Counted from the first letter of the stretch, positions 48,855 to 61,199 are shown. The stretch is DNA of 64,000 bases from Acanthopleura granulata (GCA_016165875.1 JABBOT010000010.1:12983357-13047356), one strand, 5' to 3'. The notes: a model not told the origin generated them from the sequence alone. A program made the numbers and translations.

Positions 48855-49150
48855 TTTTACACCAGTGTTACAGTTGTATGTGTACTTAGGTTTTACACCA
48901 GTGTTACAGTTGTATGTGTACTTAGCTTTTACACCAGTGTTACAGTTGTATGTGTACTTAGCTTTTACACCAGTGTTACAGTTGTATGTGTACTTAGCTT
49001 TTACACCAGTGTTACAGTTGTATGTGTACTTAGGTTTTACACCAGTGTTACAGTTGTATGTGTACTTAGCTTTTACACCAGTGTTACAGTTGTATGTGTA
49101 CTTAGCTTTTACACCAGTGTTACAGTTGTATGTGTACTTAGCTTTTACAT
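48855..49150. repeat. 36-bp minisatellite, eight units, open on both strands
   Basis: Unit TTTTACACCAGTGTTACAGT plus TGTATGTGTACTTAGC, eight full copies, differing mainly at one GGT/GCT base. The 36-bp length keeps frame, giving GVKAKYTYNCNT repeats on the minus strand and LQLYVYLAFTPV repeats on the plus strand. There is no splice or domain evidence that either is translated. Confidence 0.94.
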
Positions 49151-49209
49151 CAGACTCAGTCAAATGACGACGAACAGACCTTAGTGTATGGATAAACTGT
49201 GTCTTTTTG

Positions 49210-49470
49210 TGGCAGGGTGAGTCCCTGCTGTCTAAGTGCTGCCACCACTGGACTATCATGCCGAAGACACCAGACATGATATCCATTACAGTCACGCTAT
49301 ACCGACATTTAACCCACTATATAGCCCTGTTTCTTTGCTCTACCCTCTCAGTCCAGAGGCAACAACGGGTACCATTTTTACACTCATTGGTATGTCCCGA
49401 CCCGGTATTGATCATGGATCTCATGACCTCTAGGCGTACACTCTAACCAACATTCCACTGAGGCGGTATC
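49210..49470 (-). mobile_element. Second tRNA-derived SINE family
   Basis: On the minus strand the head reads ATACCGCCTCAGTGGAATGT, then TGGTTAGAGTGTACGCCTAG and a B-box-like GATCAATACCGGGTC. The body ends with AGTCCAGTGGTGGCAGCAC, AGCAGGGACTCACCCTGCCA and CAAAAAGAC. It is unlike the main family. Confidence 0.6.
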
Positions 49471-51350
49471 TTACAGTTGTAATTACGTGCATACAAACCA
49501 TTCCAGTGTTCATACTTTTATCACTTCTTTGCTGCATGAACAACACTACAAGCTACTCATCCAGTTTTGGGACTTTGGAATCAACCATTTCCAGACTTCA
49601 GAGTCACATGTTCAAATGAAATGAACAGAAGTACAGCTCTAAGGACAAGTGTCCACAGTCCTTCTTTGACCTCACTAACAATGCAAATACCAGAACCCCT
49701 GGTCATAATATTCTTTAACAATTTAAAGATAACTGTGAGTGGAAGTCAGTTATCGGTGGATTGATTGTATGTTAGCTGTCCCACTCTGTCTCCGTTTAGC
49801 AATGTGTATCCATAAATCCCAATGCCATTGCAGTCTGAAAGGCATGGTTTTGAAAATGTAACAAACATGAAATAACTACAAAATGTTCACATTTCAATGG
49901 TTACACTGAAACTCTTAAGACACATGCCCAGGGTCACAAACCAGTTCTGGACTAAATTCAAACTTTGTGTTAACCTCAGAACAGTTTACCACCCTAAAAC
50001 TGTTACTCATCTTTGGGATTTTTAAATGTATACTTGGAGTTGTCCTACATCTTCATGGCCAAAATGAAAAAAAAAATTGGCATTTAAGTAAACCAAGTTG
50101 AAGTCCAGGAATAAATAAATACAACAACTTAGGAACAAAGAATAAATACAACAACTTAAGACTATATCATGAATCAAGTCCAAGGCAGCTGCTTCGTTAT
50201 CCTAGGGCCAGGTCTACAAAAACAGCAGTCGATCTATGTTTATGTTCAACAGAAATACAATGATTTTTAAATCCAGTTACTAGATCTGATACATCAGTTA
50301 CCAAATGGTCACACACAACCACTGTTGTGTCCCTTTCCTCAGGCCACTCACAGTTTTAAATGCCTCAGTATAGTAGCCACTTAATACACACCTATATTTT
50401 AGCCGCATAAAGTTACTTAATTAAATCTCTTTGTGGAATTATTTCGTTGATTAGCTGGAGATATTTCGAACTAAATAGTATAAGAACATCAGGCTGGAAA
50501 GGTTGCTGCATTAGTGACACTGTACACATCATGTCCTAGCCTTGGTGCTCCCAGTTCTCCTGGGTAAACCTTTTGGCTCCAGTTTAATTGGTTTTAAATT
50601 GTGCCTTAGGGATATGGATCCCACATGATGGGGTCTGGTAGTGGTTTTAATGGTCCATTAAAAGGTTAAGGGTTAATTACTGTCAAGTGTATATACATAT
50701 GTCCAGTAATGGTGTAAACTGGTTGTCCACTGAAATCAATTGGTTTCTTCAGATAAAGCAAGCAACTACCCACAATGCCAGCTGTTAGTTACAGTATATG
50801 ATAACATACACATGTACCTGGCTATGCCATTTTCTCCTAAATGACTAATGACTGATTTCCATTAAACTCTCTTGTTGTTACAAAATAACTCTCCGTGAAC
50901 AGTCAGATGAATTTGCAGTGGATTGATGTTACAACTTCAAGCAAAACAAAAACATGATAACACATCATGACAGTTTCTATCTATTTCTGTTTCATTAAGC
51001 CATCTTATAAACGTTCCAAGACTTCTTAGGGTCTTGTATATTCAATGTATGTTTCATTAACACAAAAAATCATCACAGGCACCCTGCCAACTGACAGCCA
51101 GGAGTGAGAGCCCCTACTGGTATATCATTCACAGAGTTTCTGTCATTTTGAGCTTATATATCCCCTCACAATTGGAAATTAAATTGTGATGCAATCAATT
51201 ATCAACCTGTTATGAATATGGGATTTACATACCTGAGAGCTGGATTGACGCTTTGGTTACAATACATATATTTACAGGCCTAATCTATTAATTGGGTTGT
51301 TTTCACTCAGGACAACTTGTCCTCAGCTATGGAATATTTAAATAACGTAT
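49471..51350. other. Intron DNA without recognised features
   Basis: Unique AT-rich DNA within the large MAM intron. A short direct repeat of AATAAATACAACAACTTA is at 50111-50158. Confidence 0.5.
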
Positions 51351-51900
51351 TATCATCTGGCTTCACAGTACAAAGTCAACATAATATCTTCTGGCTTCAC
51401 AGTACAAAGTCAACATAATATCTTCTGGCTTCAAAGTACAAAGTCAACATAATATCTTCTGGCTTCAAAGTACAAAGTCAACATAATATCTTCTGGCTCC
51501 ACAGTACAAAGTCAACATAATATCTTCTGGCTTCAAAGTACAAAGTCAACATAATATCTTCTGGCTTCAAAGTACAAAGTCAACATAATATCTTCTGGCT
51601 TCAAAGTACAAAGTCAACATAATATCTTCTGGCTTCACAGTACAAAGTCAACACAATATCTTCTGGCTTCACAGTACAAAGTCAACATAACATCTTCTGG
51701 CTTCAAAGTACAAAGTCAACATAATATCTTCTGGCTTCAAAGTACAAAGTCAACATAATATCTTCTGGCTTCACAGTACAAAGTCAACATAATATCTTCT
51801 GGCTTCAAAGTACAAAGTCAACACAATATCTTCGGGCTTCACAGTACAAAGTCAACATAATATCTTCTGGCTTCACAGTACAAAGTCAACACATTATTTT
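51351..51900. repeat. 34-bp minisatellite, about 16 units
   Basis: Unit CTTCAAAGTACAAAGTCAAC plus ATAATATCTTCTGG. Units alternate between CTTCACAGT and CTTCAAAGT, with occasional ACAATATC and one CTTCGGG variant. Confidence 0.95.
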
Positions 51901-52270
51901 TCAAATTTTATCTCCATGTATACATTACTTGATGTGTATGCAATTCATATCATTTAGAGTCAAAAACATTTAAAAAGGACACATATTAAAATTCAACATT
52001 ATTTTTTCCTTGAAAAACTGTTCAAAACTGATCCAGGTCCCCATGATCAAAGCTCAAGAGCCTGTTGTCATTACAACAAACACGATGCTAAACATATCTG
52101 ACAGAGCAATGGCCCCTAAACCAAATACTCATCTTCTCCCTGATTTTACTACGCTCAATTCAATTTCAGATCAGACACTGGATAGACAGGCGATAAAACA
52201 GTGCTCTAACAATTAACGTCACTAGATTCATCATTTCCAAATTTCTTCAACATTTACACTCAAATGGCTT

Positions 52271-52575
52271 AAAGTTGCATAGGACTAGAAAACTTTTAAC
52301 TAGAAAAAGTTACATAGGACTGGAAAACTTTTAACTAGAAAAAGTTGCATAGGACAGGAAATACTTAACTAGAAAAAGTTGCATAGGACTGGAAATCTTT
52401 AATTAGAAAAAGCTGCATAGGATGGAAACTTTTAACTAGAAAAAGTTGCATGGGACTGGAAATACTTAATTAGAAAAAGTTGCATAGGACTGGAAATACT
52501 TAATTAGAAAAAGTTGCATAGGACTGGAAATACTTAACTAGAAAAAGTTGCATAGGATGGGAAATACTTAACTAG
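52271..52575. repeat. 34-bp minisatellite, about nine units
   Basis: Unit GAAAAAGTTGCATAGGACTG plus GAAATACTTAACTA. Early units carry GAAAACTTTTAACTA and small length changes. It is unrelated in sequence to the array 370 bases to its left, although the period is the same. Confidence 0.93.
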
Positions 52576-55500
52576 AATAAAAGTCACCATATCAATAATC
52601 AATAATCATTTCATGAATTGTGACATATTTTTATACTTTGTCTATGTTGATTTATGTTAATTATAAAGTGACTTTCATTGCATCAACGGTCAGTTCTAAT
52701 AAGGTTCATACGAGCCAATCAGGAAGTGACTGAAAAGGGTTGAACAAGGCTATTCATAGTTTTACAGTTCCACAAGACTGTCAAAGCCGTGTGTTCTGTG
52801 AGCAAATACATCTTAATTCTGTATAACAGCTGGCACGGTAAACCCAGTATGGAGCCCACACAAACAGCACTGTTCCTGACAGAAAGGTTGTCAACAAGGA
52901 ATAAATCTAACTCAAGTTGTCTGTCTAGGAACCAGAGGTGAAATGTGTTTGGCCACAATAAAATGATGTAAAAGTCTAATGACCTGGGGAGAGATCCTAA
53001 TGTGTCAACAACCCAATGATGGAAAGCCATGTTTTCGCACTTCAGTCCAGACAACATGCACATTCGTGGAATCCAAGTCCAGTTTATGCCAAAACCTGTA
53101 AGCTTTCGTTAGCACAGGATTTAATTTATGAGTATATAGTGTTAAGACTACAGTTACATGGACAAGGCCAGGAACTGGCTTTAATATATGGGCAGGGATT
53201 ACATATATATAGGGCAACAGGCACTCAGGGAAGTGCAATGTTCATATATCCACTAAAGTAAAAATAACTGTAGTTTTAGAAAATAACCTTGCAAGTTGGC
53301 TGAGGAAAACACACTCATTTGGATTTGGTTTAATGTCTGGTCTTAATTGGTACATTGGTTGTCTTTTAATTGCTTGATTCAGATGTTGAATTGATCAATG
53401 TTTAAAAGAAACCTTTCTGTGGGGAAAAGCTGAAACCATCGAGTAATGTAGTTAGACATTCCTTGATAGATTGATATTTAAACCACCTTGGGCAATACAG
53501 CTATCTCAACTTACTGAGGAGCTACTTCGCTGAATGATGAAGAACACTGAATGATGATCACAGCTTGGTGATTTCATTGATGATTTAAGAAAATAATGAT
53601 GACTAATGACTAACAGAAGGCATGAAATAAGAACACAAGTGCAGCTGATGCGTGATGTACTTCTAATCAATTGAGCTTTATGGTCCATTTTGCTGATTTA
53701 GTCATACAAACCCTTTATACTGGTACAAGTTTGACACAGGCCCACAGGTTCATTTTTGTTTAAATACTTGGTTCATGGGGAACTGCACCAGCGGCAATGA
53801 ACCAAGTAACCATTTCTTAAAATTTCCACATACCTGTGCACTGATGTTAAAAAGCTCAAAGACATTGATTGCCTGTATTCTAGCTTGCATAAAGATTTTA
53901 ATTTCATTACAGATATTATAATAAATAAAACACAATCTGTGTGATATGCGATAATTATTTCCTTGTAGATTACACCTCATGTTGGAAACAGTTTTAATTT
54001 GTCTGAGTAAAAAAATTCAATTTGGCATTAAATGCTCTAGCTTTATGTACAAAAATCATGTAGTTTTCGACACTGGATGTAATTATCAAGTGACAGCCTT
54101 GCTCAGCTCAAACCCTCAGTACAAAACTGTTACATGTACCACATGTTCTAAAACTCATTAGTCAACTACGTTTTTTATTTTCCCACAGCTCAATCTTTAA
54201 TTTTTGCAATTTATTAGGATATATATTCTACCCTTTTGGCATTTAAGTTGGTATTTTTATCCATTTTAATTAATTAGCTTTGGAACATAAACAATCAACA
54301 TTCTGCACTGAATGCACTGGTATTTTTTCCTTTTTCCTTGTACTGGAGACAAATGTGAACAAGTTGAAACATGGATTATACTGGCATTATACTGGTGACC
54401 ACTTGAAAACCCTCTGATGTAAATGTCTTTGTTTAAATGTGTCTCTTGACATTCATCTCATTAGCATACAATCTTATCCATTTGATTATTCATCATGCTC
54501 GCAAATGTTTCACCTCTAATCACATGCTTATGACTGAATTAATGAAATTTTACAGAGACTGATACTCATTAATGAAATTTTACAGAGACCGATACAAATT
54601 CCATGCATCATTTCTTTGTGATCAGAACCATGGTAATACTTATTTGTTTCTGTTAATACATACGTTTGAAAACACATACAAACTGAACTCTCGGGTCAAG
54701 GACAAATCAAATATAGCCTTGGTGATCGAGCGTTCTTCTGCCATGAACATTTCTCAGCTTGTATAAGTTTCTCATGGCCCATCCAGTAAGTGAAAGCACT
54801 AACTAGCTGTGTCAGTAATGATTACTGAGTTCAACTAATCATATTTATATTACATTAGTGAAACTCTCCTCAAGCAGAGGACAGATCAAATACAACCAAT
54901 CATAATTATAGTACGCATCCTTGGTTTCAAGGATATTAACCGGCTGAAGATAAGATATTCTGCCATAAGCATTATGGTTCTTTGGAGAAGTCATTAATAT
55001 ACTTGTGTGGCCATACATGTGCATAACAGCCAGAGACAAAACTTCCAGCAATACCAGTATCTATTTTGCATATACAATTCGAATCCAAAACATCAACCCC
55101 CAGATATGCTTTACCACAGCTGAGCTTGATCAAACAAAGATTATTCAAAGATTCAGATGACAAATCAAAACTTGATCATTAAGTTCCATCATGCAGGCTC
55201 TACTGGAGCTCATCAAGCGCATAATTTGCATGAATTGTTCCAATGATTATACAACCATGAATTTGGCCCGTTGTTGGTGGCCTACTCCTATTGAAATCCT
55301 GTTCTTCTTCACATATCTTGAAGTGTCCGATTTTCTGAAGACATTCTTAAAAATTACCATACAAAAATTTGCGATTTTGAAGATTAAAGCCTGCTGGAAA
55401 GGAAATTAGGATTACAACTGTGGAATTTTCCAGCAAACTGTAATTGGTTTTGCTGTTGACTTGTTGTCTTCCAAAACTGGTGAGTCAAGGACCATAATAC

Positions 55501-56950
55501 AGTGTTGAACGGCAAAATTTGCCATAAACAACGTGAAACATCACATATTTTGTTCCTCAGCTTCTTGTTTACTCCAGCAATCCTGGCCAATTTGTTTTTC
55601 TTCTTATGCCACTTAATTATCACATTTGCCCACTCCAGTTTATATGCATGTCATACTTTTCTCAACTTTTTCCATTTCAAATTCCTGTTCATTTAAAATT
55701 TAAATAAATGCATTCATTTCTTTTGAAAATTGTATTTCTAAGAACTGGGAAAGTAAATTTATCAAATCTTGTCAGGAAAGACTTTATTACCAGGTTGAAA
55801 CCACATGTGAATGGGAACTGAACAATGGCAACTTCACAACACTACATGGCATGTGGTGGAAATGACGCTCTATGCCAGTACATTGGAGACAGTGACCTTC
55901 TGAAACTTGGAATGGCTGGAACAGTTGCGATGCCAATAAAATGATGGTTTTACACTAAGCTTTTATGAAATAAATGAAAACAAAAAAAAAATACCTATCC
56001 ACAGTGTGTTTAAAACTGCAGCGCATGGAAAATCTATGCACTTGCATGACTCAACAGAACACCATAAGCCAAGCCCTGTGGTTTTCTGATATACATGTCC
56101 ATTTAAATGCCCAGTTATATGTCTTGGGAATCCCTACATTGTGATAAATATAATGCACAAAAAAGAAAGCTCTGATTTTTCTTATGAATGTAAAGCAACA
56201 TTAATATGTTCCATCTAAGAATTCTGTTTTCTTCTTTATACATCAGATTGGGAGATGTCATTTAGTAGGTGAACTTCCAGCGACAGAATTACTAACAGTA
56301 ATAAATGGCATGCATCCATACTAAACGATGTGTACCAATCTGGAACAGTATTATGTACTGTCACCTAAGTGCCAACAATATTTATGTCAAATGTGTGGAC
56401 CATTTGATCAACAGGTCTGTGTTACTAACAATCAGGTGCCTGGCCCTGAGGTCGCTGGTGGAAACCTGGAGTGGTGTCAGGAAATTTACAGTACAAATTA
56501 CTAATCTAGTTTTATCTTCTAGTAATCAATGCTGAGAGTTTCACCTTTGTCTCTATAAATGAAAGTTGAATGTTTAGACCACTATGTCTCGCTGTATGTC
56601 TTAACTTAGCCAAAGCATAATGCCTGAAATTTTACACGCTCTTTTCAATGTATTATCCCTGCTTTGAGCATAAGCATGGCTTCAACTCCTCTGAATTGCT
56701 GAGAGCATTAGGGACTCCAGTCAACGTGAAAAACCAACGATACAACTGTATCTCCAACTTTCAAGTCAGTTTTCGCTTTTGATGGTGTTTATCTGATCAC
56801 TTGTCAGTGTTTCACTTGTTTGCAATTAAAACAGATTTATTAAAACCTAACTGATTAAAAACAGGGCACCTGTAAACAAGCGCTACATACCAGTTGTTGG
56901 ATTGCTACCTCTAATGGAGCAGCGAGTGAAGGGCTAAAGGTTATGACACA
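52576..56950. other. Intron DNA of the MAM gene, no further exon supported
   Basis: This holds a short direct repeat (TTAATGAAATTTTACAGAGA twice, 54538-54588) and chance open frames, including 114 codons at 52719-53063 on the minus strand. No LDLa or other cysteine-rich module was found, although a phase-1 intron could host one. Confidence 0.4.
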
Positions 56951-57189
56951 GGCCCTTGGCATATTTACTTATTTATTTATTTATTTGACTGGTGTTTTAC
57001 GCCATACTCAAGAATATTTCACTTATACGATGGCGGCCAGCATTATGGTGGGTGGAAACCGAGCAGAGCCCGACGGAAACCCACGACCATCCGCAAGTTG
57101 CTGGCAGGCATTCCGATGTATCGCTGGAGTTTAAGCCCGCATGAGGTGGTCTTGAACTCACAGAGACCGCATTGGTGGGGCCCTTGGCA
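56951..57189 (-). mobile_element. 5'-truncated SINE with 11-bp target-site duplication
   Basis: The tail complement (TTATTTATTTATTTATTTGA) and body (AGCATTATGGTGGGTGG, CCACGACCATCCGC) run to a truncation within the head region. GGCCCTTGGCA is present on both sides (56951-56961 and 57179-57189), so the copy was already truncated on insertion. Confidence 0.88.
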
Positions 57190-57299
57190 AAAGGAACATT
57201 GGCCATGTTTGTGGAAAGCATAAGCTTCTGAGAAGATATGACCAGGAGAACATGATGCGGACAAAGGAACAGACAGAGAATTGGGCATACTTTTGGGTG

Positions 57300-57620
57300 G
57301 AGGTCATGACATAACCTGTAGACATAAATGACCTTGGATCAAGGTCATGACACACTCTCCAGACCTAAGGAACATTTGTATGAGATTCTGTGTAGTTATG
57401 GTTTTTAAGTTATGGACCAGACCTAAATTTTAGCTTATAGTGCTATGGTGACCTTGACCTTGAGATAATGACCTTGGGTCAACATTATGACTTACCCTCC
57501 AGACCTAAGGAACACTTGTGCAAAGCATAAAGCTTTTGTAAAGTTATTGTTTTCAAGTTATCAGGCAGACAGAAAGACAGGTGGACAGCCAGTTGGACAA
57601 CACAATAACATAACACATCC
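57300..57620 (+). mobile_element. Probable second pearl-like element
   Basis: Two direct units about 141 bp apart contain GACCTTGG(A/G)TCAA followed by CTCCAGACCTAAGGAACA. The second is followed by a GACAGAAAGACAGGTGGACA microsatellite-like stretch and CAACACAATAACATAAC. It has the same layout as the element at 23 kb, but the 3' hairpin is not clear. It lies in the large intron close to exon 57659-57789. Confidence 0.5.
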
Positions 57621-57658
57621 ATGTATAAAAAGCAATGAGTGATCAACAGGAAGCTTAC

Positions 57659-57789
57659 CTGGTTGGCAATCGGTCATCGTTATGTTATCCACAGCCATGG
57701 AACAATTCTCCCCACTTCTACTTTCCGGTTTCAAGATAAAGTAAAATGGTTCCGTTTTATGACCCAGTTCCCAAGAAGCACCTTCCCAC
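57659..57789 (-). CDS. Exon: C-terminal part of a first MAM domain
   Basis: This 131-base exon follows the acceptor TTCTTCTTCCAG and ends at the strong donor CAG|GTAAGC. One base completes a codon from an unseen upstream exon. It then reads WEGASWELGHKTEPFYFILK, continuing to AVDNITMTDCQP. This is the usual end of a MAM domain: the tryptophan motif, the FxFxxxPES strand, then the A-[IV]-D-[DN]-I..C signature with the last domain cysteine. The second Asp of the DD pair is Asn here. NCS and NIT are potential N-glycosylation sites. The first half of this domain was not found between here and the right edge, so at least one upstream exon is missing. The exon ends in phase 1 and joins cleanly to the exon at 46764. 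Confidence 0.88.
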
Positions 57790-58008
57790 CTGGAAGAAGA
57801 AATGGTCAGTTACTGTTGAGGTCAGCATGGCAAACACGTATTGGTACAGATCTCCAGGAAATGATCATTGGAATAAATATATTCTGGACAGACAACATAA
57901 TACGCTTGAACCTTATGATGGTGGTAGATTTTGGACCAAGTGCTGTGCTTGGTTTTGCACAGTATTAATCCTTGGTAAGAAAAGCAACTTACACAGAGCA
58001 AAAGGACC

Positions 58009-58139
58009 AGGGCCTGGTTTCATGAAGTATACTTAGTGCTCAGTAGCCCTTAGCTAAGGGCACTTCCATCTCTACAACATATGTTGTCATGGCGGTTAAG
58101 GTAATACTTAGCTAAGTGCACTTCATGAAACTGGGGCCA
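58009..58139. mobile_element. Hairpin MITE, about 130 bp
   Basis: The left end GGGCCTGGTTTCATGAAGTA and the right end, reverse-complemented TGGCCCCAGTTTCATGAAGT, are inverted repeats, each continuing into CTTAG-rich sequence. The centre is a perfect 14-bp palindrome (ACAACATATGTTGT, 58074-58087), so most of the element folds on itself. Confidence 0.8.
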
Positions 58140-59129
58140 TATTTTTTCAAAAACTTTTTATATGTCTGTCAGTCAGTCTATAAGATTTCTGATCTCTTGC
58201 CTTTTTAGACAGACAACTCAATCTATCATTCCTTTATATATACAAGATGACATCGATTTTTCGGACATAACAGCAATTGAGAATTTATATGTGTTTAAGC
58301 ATGTGATTGGTGATTAATGCTGACCTTAGAAGTTTAAACTTTTAGTGCAGCAGTTATATTTTGGATGAAGTATACAGGTGTGCCCAGAGAAAATGAATGC
58401 CCTTTGCCAGGTACCAGATGGCCTGCTGACTTAAGGCTGCAGTAAACCTAGCAAGAGTTAGATCTGAACCTCACTTGAAAGGGTCGAGACCAGTGCCATG
58501 TCTGAACCAACCATGGTAAATTTATTAATTCAACCTTGTGAAAGCCTTTTTCCTCACAATAAATGGGACACTCAACCAGGAGTCATAGTCACCAAGGATG
58601 CTACATTTTTTCTGCACTATTCTCTTTTAAATTATTTTTTCTGCACAAAACTGATTCAAAAAAGATGCCTCATATTGTAGAAATCTGCACAAATAGAAAA
58701 TGTGTTCATTTGTATCTTCTGGCCTGAATACTGTACAGCCTGTTCCATGAGGTTATACAGCAGTAGCTTGTTTATATTTGTACATAGACAGCCAGCATGG
58801 GTAATTCCCTACATGGCCCTGCACCCTAGAAAGGGCTCAGTCTCTAACCCAATTTCCTTCACAACTCTCCTTTCAGGAGAGAGCCTCATTGGCTTAACTT
58901 CACTGATAAACCAATTGTGACTTACAAGCCTGCAAACATATTGGCAGTTAAAGGAAATTGGGCTCCATGTTTCACACTTTTTCATCTTCAGTTATGTAGG
59001 CATAAAACCGCAAAAGAAAAAAGATGGTATTCAAGCTGCCAGAAAAGCCAAAGGCTGGCACTTTGTCTTGTGAATTTGTTAACAACAAATCAAGTTGTGC
59101 GTAATGTGCCGACTGCCAGGAACTGAGGG
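58140..59129. other. No recognisable gene
   Basis: Unique DNA upstream of the MAM exons. The missing first half of the first MAM domain was looked for on the minus strand here and not found. Confidence 0.4.
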
Positions 59130-59400
59130 TCCAGCGCCCATGTCAACGGAGACAGTTAACTTGTGATTTATATCGGCCCATTGTTATTGACAGCTTATCT
59201 TCTAATCAGAATCCTGACAGTATTGGAGCAGACATCCTTCCAATAATTGAACTTTCCCCGCAGCCCTCAAAATCTCCACCAGAAGGCAGGCGCGATAGCT
59301 GTTTTACATTCCAAAGCCTAGTAGCCAATAAGATGTTAACCGCCGAGGTACATTTATACTGATCACGAACCATCTGTCTCTCTGTACAGTGCTGTATCAC
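59130..59400. promoter_or_regulatory. Candidate enhancer-like segment
   Basis: CCATTGTTATTGACAGC (Sox-type then TGACAG Meis/TGIF-type words), CTTATCT (GATA-type) and TCTAATC lie within about 30 bases at 59178-59208, in a non-repetitive stretch with more CG dinucleotides than its surroundings. Function is inferred only. Confidence 0.25.
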
Positions 59401-61190
59401 CAAATCTCTTTAATGCCTTCTGTAACATCTACATCCATCGAACCCTTCTACAATCACCCCTGCCTGCCTTTGGCCGATTTTTATGCACTTTACTGAGCAA
59501 ATATATCTTTTGAAATAATGTTCACAGAGCACTCTTGACACCAAAAGCTTTTTTAAAATGCAATATTTATGTCCACGAGACTGAATGTATCAAAAAAAGA
59601 AGAAAATGTAACTTTAATGCATACATACATATGCAAACCACATGCGATACATATACAAGCTAAATGCTGTCCTCAATTTACTTAGCAAACATCAGCATGT
59701 TTATACAAAAGATATATTGATCCCCTTGCCAAAGCCTCCAACTACAACCTTGTGTGATTTTTCTCACATCCCCAAAACTAGATATAAATATAAAATGACA
59801 AAAAAAAAAAGAAAAAGGAACAGCAAACAGTTCAATATGTACATGACATTGCATATGATGGAAGTTAACAGTTTGATAAAGACAAATTTGGCAAATACCC
59901 GGAAAGACCTAAAACTTCATCCATAACTAACTTGCTCATTTGCCTCTGGAAATGCATTTTTCGGGGGCATGATTTTAATGTGTTTAAAGTATTGAACAGC
60001 TGCCAAATAGCATATGAACGAAAACAAAGTGCATGAACATGCAAACATCAAGTCATCTAGTCAATGGTGAATTCTCCATGATTCCAGAAGAATAAAGTTG
60101 ATATTTACTTGGGCAGATCAAGGTTTCTCAGTTTCCTGTGCTCGAAGGAAAATCAGGGAACAATATTCTACGTAAATGAGCAAACAGCTATTATAATGAC
60201 ATCGTTTATTAGACAAGCAATGTATCCGATGAAGGAAACATTCCACAAACCAGTTTTATTGATGATTGAATCTGTCTCATATATAGGGTAATTGGTGTGG
60301 ACAAGTTTGAACGCATATTTTCAACATGTTCTCCAACAAGCTTCGCATGCACGTCACAAGAAAAACATCTGCACGTAAATGCTGTGTTCTCAGAATTATC
60401 AAGTCTTGTCTTGAACAGCCTAACTGTAATCTATATTTATCTCCATTTAATATTTGTGTTTTAAGGAAGTATCAATACAGAACTGGAATCTCCCTCTCCC
60501 TTTTAACAGAATATATGGTATCATCCTTTTGACAGCCATTTGCATTAGTAAACGTGCCAAACGCATTTGGCCATATCACAGAAGGCTTTCTTGGTGCAGC
60601 AATTAATACAGGTGCAATTGGATATAATATCTCTGCAAATTTAATCTGGACAACATAACATATCAAAAGCTTTCATAAATTCTCTAGACTTCATCAGACA
60701 TTCCAAATTGGTGATTGCCTTTACATGAACAGGTCTACAACTCTCATGCTCTCGCTGTTACATATTGCAAATAACATGGGAAAGCTGCAAGAATGCCAAC
60801 AATCTGGATTGTCAAATTTCCAAATAAATCACTTGTTTAGTTCATGTTAATAAGTTATTAATCCTTCACAAAAGACACTTTGTTCACTATATTTCACTTT
60901 TACCAATCTCCACACAAGCGTCACATAGGAATACAGTCTGAGTGATTCTTTGACAAAATGTTGAGGATTAGCTCAATAAACGAGCTGGTTTTGATCTTCC
61001 AACCTCACACTGCCATTTCTTCGACTTGATGGAGAGACCTAAGTGTAGAATCATTAAAGTAACATTTTAATTAGAAAGTTACTTGGACACAAACTGCTTT
61101 GATATATGTTTTAAGCATTTGGTTCAGCTAAGCCTTTAATTCAACATCCATGTCAAAAGAGTCAATAAATTGGATATACAATGACACAAC
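59401..61190. other. No recognisable gene
   Basis: AT-rich unique DNA with oligo-A runs. No exon or repeat is supported. Confidence 0.5.
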
Positions 61191-61199
61191 ACAGCCTTT

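Larger units (their letters stand above)
41439..57789 (-). other. Gene model: multi-MAM-domain extracellular protein (3' part)
   Basis: Six minus-strand exons assemble into one open reading frame of about 270 residues. In order they are 57789-57659, 46764-46597, 45912-45767, 45366-45203, 43044-42944 and 41560-41447 (or on to the stop at 41439). Every intron is GT-AG and every junction keeps frame; phases are 1, 1, 0, 2, 1. Introns are about 10894, 684, 400, 2158 and 1383 bp. The protein is the end of one MAM domain, a linker of about ten residues, a full second MAM domain with its four usual cysteines, and a short unrecognised tail. MAM domains are extracellular adhesion modules in receptors and secreted proteins. 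NxS/T sites (NCS, NIT and two NLT) fit a secreted product. No LDLa, kinase, phosphatase or transmembrane segment is visible, so the family member cannot be named. The 5' end is missing. Confidence 0.85.

Noticed and set aside
52719..53063. 114-codon minus-strand open frame
   Set aside because: No domain, no splice or start context, and a length within chance for this much AT-rich sequence.
54845..55051. Minus-strand frame with VMHMYG resembling a MAM strand
   Set aside because: No conserved cysteine before it, no acceptor, and it lies inside an intron whose flanking exons already join in frame.
41439..57789. Gene identified as ALK
   Set aside because: Two MAM domains occur, but there is no LDLa module between them, and no glycine-rich region or kinase domain was found downstream.
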